A DNA stretch of 64,000 nucleotides from Pedosphaera parvula Ellin514 (GCF_000172555.1 NZ_ABOX02000004.1:225191-289190); one strand, 5' to 3'; counted from the stretch's first letter, positions 45,162-53,844 are shown. The notes: generated by a model from the letters alone, not told the origin. Made by a program: numbers and translations.

Positions 45162-45593
45162 ATGTTTAACCTCGAACAAGCAATTATCGAGTCGCGGCAG
45201 CAACTAGCCAGGGGCGGCTTCAACAGTAGAGAAGCTTTGGACGAACTGGAGAGTCATTTGCGCGATGACGTGGGGCAGCAGATTCAGGCCGGAATGAGCG
45301 CGCAGCAGGCGTTCGATTCCGCAACCCAACGGATTGGACAAGCAGACGCGCTTCGCTCGGAGTATGGCAAGGTCAAGATCGTGCAGCGTTTAAACCGTCG
45401 GAGATTCTGGTCTGCTGCGCTCGCCATGGGAAGGTTCCGACCAGCCATATTGGTGGTCAATTTTCTAGCCGCCTTGTTGACCTCACCTGAGGTGGTGAGT
45501 CAGATCATCGTGTTTGCCATGCTCCAGTCGCTCTACGAAGGCGGCCTTTTAATTGCGCGGTGGAAGGAACGGAAGTCAGAACAGTTCGCCTGA
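45162..45593 (+). CDS. HAAS-domain membrane protein, paralogue 4
   Basis: A 143-residue protein. The HAAS domain (MFNLEQAIIESRQQLARGGF, ELESHLRDDVGQQ, AFDSATQRIGQADALRSEY) takes up half of it. A short membrane part follows (FRPAILVVNFLAALLTSP, VSQIIVFAMLQSLYEGGLLI). It is the last and shortest of four tandem paralogues. The ribosome-binding region again reads AAAAGGA before ATGTTTAACC. The short membrane part may reflect truncation of a longer partner. Confidence 0.75.
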   Translation: MFNLEQAIIESRQQLARGGFNSREALDELESHLRDDVGQQIQAGMSAQQAFDSATQRIGQADALRSEYGKVKIVQRLNRRRFWSAALAMGRFRPAILVVNFLAALLTSPEVVSQIIVFAMLQSLYEGGLLIARWKERKSEQFA

Positions 45594-45771
45594 ATCTCCT
45601 TGCAGCGATTTGATTGCTCAGAACTATTTGTGATGCTGTTTTGCTGGCTTATGAGTGAGTCTCCTACCAGCGGTCCTGCTTCATGAAGCACCTCGCTTCA
45701 TCCGCAACTACTCCATAAATTCAATAATTGAATGGCTTGACCTTGCCAGCAATAAAAATGAGCATACGGCC

Positions 45772-46188
45772 ATGTCTGCCAAGGCCGTTCATTACAGTGA
45801 AACCCGGGAGATTGCGCTCGAGAGCATCCTGACGCTTTACCGCGCCAACGAGTGGTCATCCGCAGAAAAGCCAGAGTCGTTGCGTAAGGCGCTGTTGGCA
45901 TCTCACTCGCTCGTCTCGGCCTGGGATGGCAGCAGACTTGTCGGTCTTGGCAATGCCATTTCAGACGGCCACCTGGTCGTTTATTATCCCCACTTGCTCG
46001 TGCTTCCAGAGTATCAAGGCCGCGGCGTCGGCAAGCAGCTCATGGCGATGTTAATGGGGAAGTACAACGGCTTTCATCAACACATGCTCGTGGCGGACGG
46101 GCGGGCGCTCGACTTCTATCGCAAGTGCGGTTTTGAGCGCGCCGGCAACACCGAACCCATGTGGATTTATGCGGGTCACGATCATTAA
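45772..46188 (+). CDS. GNAT family N-acetyltransferase
   Basis: A 138-residue acetyltransferase. The acetyl-CoA site is LLVLPEYQGRGVGKQLMAMLM (motif A, Q/RxxGxG/A), with the upstream strand LVGLGNAISDGHLVVYY and the closing DGRALDFYRKCGFERAG. The ATG at 45772 gives a standard GNAT length. The open frame continues upstream to 45655 without domain content. The acceptor is unknown. It may be the first gene of a run reaching to about 48576. Confidence 0.85.
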   Translation: MSAKAVHYSETREIALESILTLYRANEWSSAEKPESLRKALLASHSLVSAWDGSRLVGLGNAISDGHLVVYYPHLLVLPEYQGRGVGKQLMAMLMGKYNGFHQHMLVADGRALDFYRKCGFERAGNTEPMWIYAGHDH

Positions 46189-46203
46189 CCGCCCAATACG
46201 CTG

Positions 46204-46668
46204 ATGATCATCCAACCTTACAAAACGAGGCCCATTCGGTTTCTTGAACTTTGGCAGGAAGGAGAATGGCGCATCAAGGTTTACAGTATTGCCTACGAGC
46301 GTCTGACTGCAAGAGCGGAGCTGGTTGAAGCCGCCAAAACAGTTGCGCGCGAAAAATTGGCCACGGTTCCTTCCACACTGCAGCATTACTCAGTTGGATT
46401 CCTTGGTGTTCACGATGGGCGGACATCCAATTTTATTTTTGTCGATTGGTGGGCGGAGGAGAACGAACTGCACCATCATGTTTATGTGTCGCCCAGCAAT
46501 GATCCCGCTCGCCTCACGTATATGACGCCGACTGGTTTGGCAGCCTGCGTGTGGGATTTACGCGTCATGGCGTTCGAGCGGAAAGCATGGGTGGATTGTG
46601 TGTTGCGGAATTACAAGAGTCCTGATCTCGAAGCGTATTTACAACAGAGGCTTAACGAGGATGTGTAA
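46204..46668 (+). CDS. Conserved hypothetical protein
   Basis: A 154-residue soluble protein of a family I recognise only as conserved and unnamed. Diagnostic segments are PIRFLELWQEGEWRIKVYSI, HYSVGFLGVHDGRTSNFIFV, DWWAEENELHHHVYVS and ACVWDLRVMAFERKAWVDCV. The clustered histidines and acidic residues in ENELHHH might bind a metal, but this is a guess. It starts 15 bases after the GNAT gene and 30 bases before the SDR gene, so an operon is likely. Confidence 0.65.
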   Translation: MIIQPYKTRPIRFLELWQEGEWRIKVYSIAYERLTARAELVEAAKTVAREKLATVPSTLQHYSVGFLGVHDGRTSNFIFVDWWAEENELHHHVYVSPSNDPARLTYMTPTGLAACVWDLRVMAFERKAWVDCVLRNYKSPDLEAYLQQRLNEDV

Positions 46669-46698
46669 AATGTCACATCCAAGCCGCTAAAAGCAAAA

Positions 46699-47721
46699 AT
46701 GAAACTCTTAATCCTCGGAGGAACTAAATTCCTAGGTCGGCACCTAACGCAGATTGCACTGGCACGCGGACACGCAGTTACGTTGTTCAACCGAGGGCAA
46801 TCGAATCCGGGATTATTTTCCGGAGTTGAGGAACTTCGTGGTGATCGTGAGGGAAATTTGGAGTCGCTAAAAGGTCGACGATGGGACGCGGTAATCGATA
46901 CATCCGGATATGTTTCCGCCAAAGTGCGTGCGACAGCCGAATTGCTCGCGTCGGCAGTCGAACATTACACCTTTATCTCAAGCGTGTCCGTGTATGCTGA
47001 TTTCAGCGTGTCCGGGCTCGATGAGACAGCTTCAGTGGCAACGTTGCCACCGGGAGCGGTTGAGGAGGAAAGCAACATGGAAACCTACGGTGCCCGCAAG
47101 GCATTGTGTGAACATGCTGCTGAAGAGAGTATGCCGGGACGAGTCTTGAAGATAAGGCCGGGAGTGATTGTTGGACCTTACGATCCGACGGACCGTTTTA
47201 CCTACTGGGTGCGCCGCATCGCGAATAGTGGCGAAACGCTGGCCCCAGAGAATCCTGAAAAACCAATGCAGTTGATTGACGCGCGAGACCTGGCTGACTG
47301 GACAATCCGGATGGTGGAAAAAAGAGAGGTCGGTCTGTTTAATGCTACAGGACCTCAACAGCCTCTGACTTTCGGAAGCATGCTTGAAGCGTGTAAGACC
47401 GCCAGTGACAACACCTCCCAACTTTGCTGGATAGCCCCTCAATTCCTGTTGGACAAAGGTGTTGCACCCTGGAGTGATCTGCCGCTTTGGATTCCAGAGG
47501 CAGACAAGGAATATGCAGGCTTTTTCCAAGTCAATTCCAACCGGGCGTTTAACTCCGACCTTGTTTGCCGTCCATTGGTTGACACGGCGCGTGACATCCT
47601 AGTTTGGGACCGTGATCGCGATGTGGCAAGCGAATCAATTAAGAGTGTGACGACAAGGAAAGTTGGTCTGACACCTGAGCGCGAGCAGGAGTTGCTATGC
47701 ACATGGAAAACCAAGAAATAA
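46699..47721 (+). CDS. NAD-dependent epimerase/dehydratase (extended SDR)
   Basis: A 340-residue extended short-chain dehydrogenase. The cofactor loop is LLILGGTKFLGRHL (GGTKFLG, atypical-SDR form). The active-site pair appears as YGARKALCE (YxxxK) and the upstream serine in FISSVSVYAD. Also seen are RPGVIVGPYDPTDRF and LIDARDLADWTIRM. It resembles the atypical isoflavone-reductase-like or RNA-binding-type SDRs. The substrate is unknown. Its 3' end overlaps the cupin gene by about 25 bases. Confidence 0.85.
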   Translation: MKLLILGGTKFLGRHLTQIALARGHAVTLFNRGQSNPGLFSGVEELRGDREGNLESLKGRRWDAVIDTSGYVSAKVRATAELLASAVEHYTFISSVSVYADFSVSGLDETASVATLPPGAVEEESNMETYGARKALCEHAAEESMPGRVLKIRPGVIVGPYDPTDRFTYWVRRIANSGETLAPENPEKPMQLIDARDLADWTIRMVEKREVGLFNATGPQQPLTFGSMLEACKTASDNTSQLCWIAPQFLLDKGVAPWSDLPLWIPEADKEYAGFFQVNSNRAFNSDLVCRPLVDTARDILVWDRDRDVASESIKSVTTRKVGLTPEREQELLCTWKTKK

Positions 47722-48059
47722 TCTCGATACAAACAGCAGAGCATTACACCTGGGGAGATCGGTGCGACGGCTGGCATCTACTGAGAAGCGCTGAGCTGAG
47801 CGTCATTCAGGAGCAGATGCCGCCTCAGACTTCCGAGGTGGCGCATTTTCATGGCAGATCGCGTCAACTTTTCTATGTCCTCTCCGGCACGCTCTCGATT
47901 TCCGTTGAGGGAAAAGTGCACAGTCTGAATCCTGAACAAGGACTCGAGATTGCCCCTCAAGTCACGCATCGGGTTTACAACGACACGGACTCGAATGTTC
48001 GCTTTATGGTTATTTCCAGCCCTCCTTCTCACGGAGACAGGGTTGTGGCCGGCAATTAG
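47697..48059 (+). CDS. Cupin-domain protein
   Basis: A 120-residue single-domain cupin. Motif 1 is seen as EVAHFHGRSRQLFYVLSGTL and motif 2 as GLEIAPQVTHRVYNDTDSN. The metal ligands H-x-H of classical cupins are partly kept (HFH and H in VTHRV). The start is ATG 47697 or 47703, both inside the end of the SDR gene, which shows coupling. It could be a small sugar isomerase, a sensor or a storage cupin. The sequence does not settle which. Confidence 0.82.
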   Translation: MHMENQEIISIQTAEHYTWGDRCDGWHLLRSAELSVIQEQMPPQTSEVAHFHGRSRQLFYVLSGTLSISVEGKVHSLNPEQGLEIAPQVTHRVYNDTDSNVRFMVISSPPSHGDRVVAGN

Positions 48060-48144
48060 AAAATTGACAGTGAAGCTGCGAAGAGGAATCTGAACTGATT
48101 TGCGCAGTGGCACTTGTTCATATTAAATCGTTACTTTCCATTCT

Positions 48145-48576
48145 ATGACGATCCGTGAAATGATCATAACCGACTACGATTCAGTAATGGCATTGCTTTC
48201 CAGTTCAACCGGAGTTCGGCTGCGAGAAGCAGATTCCCGCGAGGCCACGGCACGTTACCTGGAGCGTAATCCCAGTCTGAGTTTCGTGGCACTTGTCGAT
48301 GGACAACTGGTTGGATGCGTGATGTGCGGGCACGATGGGCGACGTGGTTATTTGCAGCACCTGACTGTTTCACGATCTTACCATCAGCGTGGCATCGGGA
48401 CGGCTTTGGTTGAACGATGCCTGACAGAGCTGGCCCGTCTTGGGATTGTGAAGACGCATATCGATGTGCTGGTTGAGAATGACTCTGCCATTGCCTATTG
48501 GAGTCGCCGAGGCTGGCAGAAAAGGGATGACATCTTCAGGTTTTCGTATTTGAAATCCGGGAACGCGAACGCCTGA
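48145..48576 (+). CDS. GNAT family N-acetyltransferase (second)
   Basis: A 143-residue acetyltransferase. The start TIREMIITDYDSVMALLSS is typical of the family. The acetyl-CoA motif is LQHLTVSRSYHQRGIGTALV, preceded by GQLVGCVMCGHDGRRGY, and the C-terminal strand is VENDSAIAYWSRRGWQKRDD. It is not closely similar to the GNAT at 45772, so it is not a recent duplicate. The acceptor is unknown. Confidence 0.87.
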   Translation: MTIREMIITDYDSVMALLSSSTGVRLREADSREATARYLERNPSLSFVALVDGQLVGCVMCGHDGRRGYLQHLTVSRSYHQRGIGTALVERCLTELARLGIVKTHIDVLVENDSAIAYWSRRGWQKRDDIFRFSYLKSGNANA

Positions 48577-48636
48577 TGGTTCGTTTTCAAAGGAGAGCTT
48601 GTTGGGCTTACAGCCGGGATCGGCACACTCAAAATT

Positions 48637-50334
48637 ATGGCATGGGCAAAATTAAAAACCGCCGTCATTGTGGGCACGGCGATACTGCTGGCTGCCGGAA
48701 CAACAACTCTGGTCGTGGATTGGATCAAGCACCCTGAGCTGACATATCAGGGAAAAAGCATTGGTTACTGGCTGGACCAGTTACATTCTGGGAATGCTCA
48801 GGCACAATTTCAGGCACACCTTTCCCTTCTGGAAATCGGGGAACCGGCCGTTCCTTATCTGTTGAGGGATTTCACCACCAAAGATACGAGTTCGAGGCAG
48901 CTTTATAGGAAATGGTATCCCAAGATGCCGTCGTCCCTGATGAAGCGTCTGCCACCACCAGTGAATATTCGGCGATTCCGTATCGATGCATCCGGGGTGT
49001 TGAGAGAAATGGGCCCAGCGGCAGATCCGGCAGTGCCTGAATACATCAAAGCGCTCAAAGACCCCGATCGGGCAATCCGAGAGACGGCAGGTTTTGCGTT
49101 GGAATTTATCATGCCGGATGATGAAGAGACCATTGTTGCTTTGGTTGAAGCGCTCAAAAAAGAGCCCGACCTCGAAATGGTGAGAATGGGACTTCATAGC
49201 ATTATCTTTGAGCGCGACAAGCGCACAGCATCGGCAGTACCGGGACTGACGGAGATTTTAGAAAACGAACTTCAGAAAGGATTGCTGGATTATGAGACCG
49301 TGCGAAAGATTATAACCTGGCTCCAACATCTGGAAGCAAAAGCACAGCCAGCAGTTCCAGTTCTGAAGGAAGTGGTTCATGCGCAAAACAGCACTTTCCG
49401 GTTTGCCGCGCTGGAAGCCTTGGTAAAAATTGACAAACAATCAGTAAGCGCTGACGAGATTGTCCAGATTCTCTCCAGAGGGCTGAAGGATTCCAATCCC
49501 AGCATGCGTAACCAGTCCCTCAGAGAATGCACATGGGCCCAGAAGGAATTTCCAAAAGGAGCAGAAACGCTGAAACCGCTCATCGAGGAATTGACTCATG
49601 ATCAAAACAAAGGTGTCGATGAAACGGCTGCGATGGTTTTGTGCAATTTCCCCCCGGTGAGCGATGATGTGGTGGCATCACTAAAGGAGTTGCTTCAATC
49701 CCGCGATACCAACACCCGCATCAGCGTGGCAACGGCACTCGGCAAACTGAATCGTCATACTGAAGAAGCCATTTCAACACTTACCGCCATGGCACGCGAG
49801 ACAGCAAATACCAACATGAGAACCCGAATTTCGGCTGCAATGGCGCTATGGAAGCTGAACGGTAATGCGGATGAGGCCCTTGCACTGGCCCTGCCGGGGT
49901 TGCACGACAAGGATATCTATGGCACTCGCCAAACTGCCTTCGTCACGCTCGGCGAACTGGGACCTGCCGCCACACCTGCAATTCCCGAACTCACCAATCT
50001 CCTGAACACAGGAGAAGGTAATGACCCACTCCACGCAGCGGATGCCTTGTGGAAAATCAATCATGAGGTGAAGGCTACTTTGCCTGTTGTTATAAAATCA
50101 TTGGGTGACCGGTTCAGCTGGAGTAAGTCAACCGCGGTTCGGCTTATCTCAGAAATGGGGATGGAAGCCAAATCGGCGGTGCCTGCGTTGCAACGAATGA
50201 TAGAAGATTCGCGAACGAGCATCACTGTGCATGATCAGGCGATTGCTGCGCTGGAGAAACTGGATCCCGAAGCTTTGGCTCGCACCATGGAGAAATTGGA
50301 GAAGAAAAAACAGAAAGAAGGAAGGCTACGTTAA
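48637..50334 (+). CDS. HEAT-repeat protein with N-terminal membrane anchor
   Basis: A 565-residue protein with an N-terminal hydrophobic segment (KTAVIVGTAILLAAGTTTLVV) and about ten HEAT/PBS-lyase-type repeats (AVPYLLRDF, AADPAVPEYIKALKDPDRAI, AVPGLTEIL, TAMARETANT, GPAATPAIPELTNLL, AKSAVPALQRMI). HEAT repeats mediate protein contacts and give no enzyme activity by themselves. The in-frame codons before the ATG read GLTAGIGTLKI with no stop for 20 codons, and the opening words look like the tail some verrucomicrobial ECF sigma factors carry. It may be the end of a truncated sigma factor gene or a shared module. Confidence 0.8.
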   Translation: MAWAKLKTAVIVGTAILLAAGTTTLVVDWIKHPELTYQGKSIGYWLDQLHSGNAQAQFQAHLSLLEIGEPAVPYLLRDFTTKDTSSRQLYRKWYPKMPSSLMKRLPPPVNIRRFRIDASGVLREMGPAADPAVPEYIKALKDPDRAIRETAGFALEFIMPDDEETIVALVEALKKEPDLEMVRMGLHSIIFERDKRTASAVPGLTEILENELQKGLLDYETVRKIITWLQHLEAKAQPAVPVLKEVVHAQNSTFRFAALEALVKIDKQSVSADEIVQILSRGLKDSNPSMRNQSLRECTWAQKEFPKGAETLKPLIEELTHDQNKGVDETAAMVLCNFPPVSDDVVASLKELLQSRDTNTRISVATALGKLNRHTEEAISTLTAMARETANTNMRTRISAAMALWKLNGNADEALALALPGLHDKDIYGTRQTAFVTLGELGPAATPAIPELTNLLNTGEGNDPLHAADALWKINHEVKATLPVVIKSLGDRFSWSKSTAVRLISEMGMEAKSAVPALQRMIEDSRTSITVHDQAIAALEKLDPEALARTMEKLEKKKQKEGRLR

Positions 50335-50491
50335 TGACATACCAGCTCAGACACGTATGGCAGAGGCGATGAAGTCAGCATTCGCTGATGAGAAAGTTAA
50401 AGGAGTTGGTTTGCAGATGAATTTTTTTTGAGCGGCGCGCGTCAAGTCATCGGAAAATGTCGCAGAAGGCATTCTCCATTGATTTGAATTT

Positions 50492-51421
50492 ATGATGTAT
50501 TTTCGTCGTTGTGCGGTCTTCGTGGCTACTTTTACGTTTACAGTCGCCGCACTGGCCAAGCCGCTGGCGGAGCATGTTTTTATCATCAGCATCGATGGAG
50601 GAAAACCCGCCGCGATTGAAGAAAGCCAGATGCCGGTTTTGCAAAAGGCGGTTGCGGAAGGAGCGCATACGTGGGTGGCCAACACAATTTTTCCCAGCAA
50701 AACGCTGCCTTCACACACCTCAATGCTCACGGGTGTGGGGCCGGACAAGCATCATATCCTCTGGAATGATTGGGAGCCGAAACAAGGATTGGTGCACGTC
50801 ACAACGATATTTTCTGAGGCGAAGAAGGCAGGACTTTCAACAGCGATGTTCGTGGGCAAGGAGAAGTTCCGCCATCTGCTTTTGCCCGAAACGGTGGATG
50901 AATTTGATTACAACAAGGCGGAATCAGGCGTGGTTATGAAGAGCACCACGGGTGAGTCCAAACTGGAGAAGGAAGGGACAGTCTTCGCGGAAACCGTGGC
51001 CAGGGATGCTGCGGCCTATATTGTGAAAAAGAAGCCGAGCCTTTGCTTCATCCACTTTTCAGATCCCGACGTGGTTGGCCATCAATATGGTTGGGAATCG
51101 CCCGAACAAATCAAATCATTAGCCACTGTCGATGCCGCGCTGGGCGAAATCTTCAAGGCAATTCGCAAGGCGGGAATCGCGGACCAGAGCGTGGTTATTG
51201 TCAGCGCAGATCATGGCGGCCACAAGCGGGCTCACGGGACCAACATGCCTGATGACATGCACATTCCGTGGATTGTCTGGGGTAAAGGGGTGAAGAAGGG
51301 AATGACGATCGAGACGCCAGTATCCACCTGCGACACGGCGGCCACGGCGCTTTGGTTGTTGGATGTGCCGCGTCCGGAATCGCTGGATGGGAAACCGGTG
51401 ACGAGTGCGTTTCAGTTTTAA
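50492..51421 (+). CDS. Secreted alkaline-phosphatase-superfamily phosphodiesterase
   Basis: A 309-residue periplasmic enzyme similar to nucleotide pyrophosphatase/phosphodiesterases. A signal peptide (AVFVATFTFTVAALAKPL) precedes the fold. The metal and nucleophile sites are visible: IISIDGGKPAAI (aspartate), TIFPSKTLPSHTSMLTG (catalytic hydroxyl residue), HFSDPDVVGHQYG and VSADHGGHKRAHG. At 309 residues it is shorter than many family members but keeps all four blocks. It begins an island of secreted hydrolases and precedes the first sulfatase by about 700 bases. Confidence 0.9.
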   Translation: MMYFRRCAVFVATFTFTVAALAKPLAEHVFIISIDGGKPAAIEESQMPVLQKAVAEGAHTWVANTIFPSKTLPSHTSMLTGVGPDKHHILWNDWEPKQGLVHVTTIFSEAKKAGLSTAMFVGKEKFRHLLLPETVDEFDYNKAESGVVMKSTTGESKLEKEGTVFAETVARDAAAYIVKKKPSLCFIHFSDPDVVGHQYGWESPEQIKSLATVDAALGEIFKAIRKAGIADQSVVIVSADHGGHKRAHGTNMPDDMHIPWIVWGKGVKKGMTIETPVSTCDTAATALWLLDVPRPESLDGKPVTSAFQF

Positions 51422-51496
51422 CGAATTGTCTGTTGCAGAGAAGCAGCCAGGGGGTTTGGTTGCAGAAGTGAAAAAATGGACGCTCTTGCTTGTACC

Positions 51497-51530
51497 TCAT
51501 CGCAAGCCGGTTTGGAAACCGGCGCTCCGC
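51497..51530. repeat. Palindromic repeat core
   Basis: The core GCCGGTTTGGAAACCGGC is a perfect palindrome of two 8-base arms around GG, flanked by TCATCGCAA on the left and GCTCCG on the right. The same flanking words and a variant core occur at 58912 and 60669, inside the longer direct repeats. Confidence 0.7.
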
Positions 51531-52002
51531 AGATTATAATTCCACTGCTTTTGCGAAAGATATTCAGCTCAGCCACGCCCACGCCCTTCCCGATTGGTCC
51601 GACCGCCTTCGTGCTCATTTGAAGACCAAAACAGCGTCCGCGATTTGACTTTCTCCATACTCGTGGGCTAGCTTAACGGCGATTTCGTCGCTTGTCAGTT
51701 GATGAGCCGTGAGTGCGAGAATTCGGATTGGACCGGATAAGCAGCCGCCCCAATCTTGATTCAATCATGCCGCCTTGCCTGCATTCATTGAGGTAAACGG
51801 AGCAAAGTTTCAGGAGGTTCAGCAGTTTTGGGAAAGTGAATGCAGTGAGGCACTCAACTCACTGACGCTGAAAGGAGACCGACTTAAAACCAGGAGCCGT
51901 CAACCCGGCACCCTGCCCCGGTTGGTCCTATTCTTCTGACCGCCTGCACTCGCGCAGGCTTCCATGACCGAAAGATTCGACGGAATCAAAGGAGCATCAC
52001 TA

Positions 52003-52059
52003 ATGGACCCAATGGCTTTATCGTCGCACGAGTTCAAGGAGAGTTTTCCCTACAAATGA
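52003..52059 (+). CDS. Possible 18-codon leader peptide
   Basis: A very short frame encodes MDPMALSSHEFKESFPYK and is preceded by AAAGGAG eight bases upstream of the ATG, a better ribosome-binding site than most genes here have. It ends 87 bases before the sulfatase start and just before its leader hairpin. It could be a regulatory leader peptide. Chance is equally likely, and there is no comparative evidence. Confidence 0.25.
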   Translation: MDPMALSSHEFKESFPYK

Positions 52060-52082
52060 GCGCAAGCCCTTCGCTACGCGCC

Positions 52083-52116
52083 GTCCGCGTGCGCGCGAAG
52101 GCATTCCAGTGCGGAC
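52083..52116 (+). promoter_or_regulatory. Leader hairpin of the first sulfatase gene
   Basis: GTCCGC (52083-52088) pairs with GCGGAC (52111-52116). The stem and the words CGTGCG, GCGAAG and GTGCGGACA recur before the DUF1254 gene at 55708-55741, at nearly the same distance from the ATG (30 versus 27 bases). Confidence 0.55.
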
Positions 52117-52146
52117 AAAACTGAAAATGAAAGGAACAAGGAGGAC

Positions 52147-53844
52147 ATGAAAACAATACAACATCACTGGACGCGCGGCCTTGGGATCGCCGCTCTGGCG
52201 CTTGCGTTTGTGGGGCTTGGAGTCTGCAATGCGCCAGCACAGGCAAAGAAACCCAACATTCTGTTTATCATGGGGGACGACGTCGGCTGGTTTAACATTG
52301 GTGCCTATCACCAGGGAATCATGTCTGGCAAAACCCCGAACCTCGACAAGTTAGCCTCCCAGGGAATGCGGTTCACCGACTACTACGCTGAAGCGAGTTG
52401 CACGGCGGGACGAGCCAACTTCATCACGGGCGAGATTCCGTTGCGCACGGGACTAACCACGGTGGGGCAGGCCGGTGCCGACGTTGGCATTCCGGATAAA
52501 GCCTGCACGCTGGCCACGGCGCTCAAGGCGCAGGGCTATGCCACCGGTCAGTTCGGCAAGAACCATCTCGGAGATCTGAACAAATATCTCCCGACACTGC
52601 ACGGCTTCGATGAGTTCTTTGGTTACCTGTATCACCTTGATGCATTGTCGGATCCGTACTGGTACTCGTTCCCTGTTGACGAGGCCTACTACAACAAGTT
52701 TGGCCCGCGCAGTGTGGTGCATTGTTGGGCGACGGATCAGGATGACACCACTGAGATGCCGCGCTGGGGCAAAGTCGGCAAGCAGAAGGTCGTGGATGAA
52801 GGCCCTCTGCCTCCCTTCCCGGACATGTCCAACGTGCCCAATATGCACGACCTGCCGTTCCTGAAGGCGAAATACGATATGACGACCTTCGACGAAGTCC
52901 TGGTCAAGTCTTCCATCGACTTCATGGACAAGGCCAAGAAAGACGGCAAGCCATTCTTCGTATGGCACAACTCCACGCGCATGCACGTCTGGACGTTCCT
53001 CGCCAAAAAATACAGCGCGATGCAGAACAGCAAGTCGAACTTTGGTCTTGAGGAAGCTGGCATGGCTCAGTTGGACGATAACGTCGGAGCGCTGCTCAAA
53101 CACCTGGACGACATGGGTGAGGCCGACAACACCATCGTGGTATTCACCACCGACAACGGGGCGGAAGTGTTCACCTGGCCTGATGGCGGCATGACACCGT
53201 TCAAGGCCACCAAAGGCACCGTCGGCGAAGGCGGTTTCCGTGTGCCATGCATCGCACGCTGGCCGGGCCACATCAAGCCGGGCACGGTCGAGAACGGAAT
53301 CTTTTCCGGTCTCGATTGGTTCCCGACCTTGTGCGCCGCGGCGGGCAATACCGACATCACTGACCAGTTGTTGAAAGGTGTGAAGTTCGGCGACCGCGAG
53401 TACAAGAACCACCTTGATGGTTACAACCAAATGGCTTTGCTTGAAGACAAAGGGCCGTCCGCGCGCCACGAACTCTTCTACTTTGGTGGGCCTCATCTGG
53501 GTGCCGTTCGCCTGGATGACTTCAAGTTCCAGTTTTATCAGCAGCCTTGGGGCTGGCCGGGCGAAAAAGTCACGACCGACATGCCGACATTGGTCAACAT
53601 CCGCCAGGATCCATTTGAGCGAACGCCGTCAACTCGCGGCCAGTCCCTTAACGACCTTGGCGGCGGCTATATGAATGACTTCTTTGCCCGAGAGTTCTGG
53701 CGCTTCGTCCTAGTCCAGCAGGAAGTCGCAAAACTGGCGAAAACAGCCATCGATTACCCGCCGATGCAGGACCCGGCATCATTCAACCTCGACGCTGTGA
53801 AGAAGAAGATTGATGCGGCAATGAAAGAGCATGAAGGACAGTGA
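52147..53844 (+). CDS. Secreted arylsulfatase (first)
   Basis: A 565-residue type I sulfatase that hydrolyses sulfate esters in the periplasm or outside the cell. A signal peptide (LGIAALALAFVGLGVCNAPAQA) precedes KKPNILFIMGDDVGWFNIG with the metal-binding aspartates. The formylglycine motif is CTAGR in EASCTAGRANFITGE, so the cysteine must be oxidised by a formylglycine-generating enzyme, not seen in this window. Also present are GQFGKNHLGD and FTTDNGAEVFTWPDGG. The leader region and signal peptide (MKT..HW) resemble those of the next two genes. Confidence 0.93.
   Translation: MKTIQHHWTRGLGIAALALAFVGLGVCNAPAQAKKPNILFIMGDDVGWFNIGAYHQGIMSGKTPNLDKLASQGMRFTDYYAEASCTAGRANFITGEIPLRTGLTTVGQAGADVGIPDKACTLATALKAQGYATGQFGKNHLGDLNKYLPTLHGFDEFFGYLYHLDALSDPYWYSFPVDEAYYNKFGPRSVVHCWATDQDDTTEMPRWGKVGKQKVVDEGPLPPFPDMSNVPNMHDLPFLKAKYDMTTFDEVLVKSSIDFMDKAKKDGKPFFVWHNSTRMHVWTFLAKKYSAMQNSKSNFGLEEAGMAQLDDNVGALLKHLDDMGEADNTIVVFTTDNGAEVFTWPDGGMTPFKATKGTVGEGGFRVPCIARWPGHIKPGTVENGIFSGLDWFPTLCAAAGNTDITDQLLKGVKFGDREYKNHLDGYNQMALLEDKGPSARHELFYFGGPHLGAVRLDDFKFQFYQQPWGWPGEKVTTDMPTLVNIRQDPFERTPSTRGQSLNDLGGGYMNDFFAREFWRFVLVQQEVAKLAKTAIDYPPMQDPASFNLDAVKKKIDAAMKEHEGQ

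Larger units (their letters stand above)
51422..52146. other. Long intergenic region with repeat core and possible gene remnant
   Basis: These 725 bases contain a palindromic repeat core at 51497-51530, a short minus-strand open stretch of about 49 codons near 51619-51766 that starts at a TTG and encodes a protein-like sequence (ILALTAHQLTSDEIAVKLAH), an 18-codon plus-strand frame at 52003-52059 preceded by AAAGGAG, and the leader hairpin of the sulfatase gene. Nothing else is supported. The coding remnants are tentative. Confidence 0.45.
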
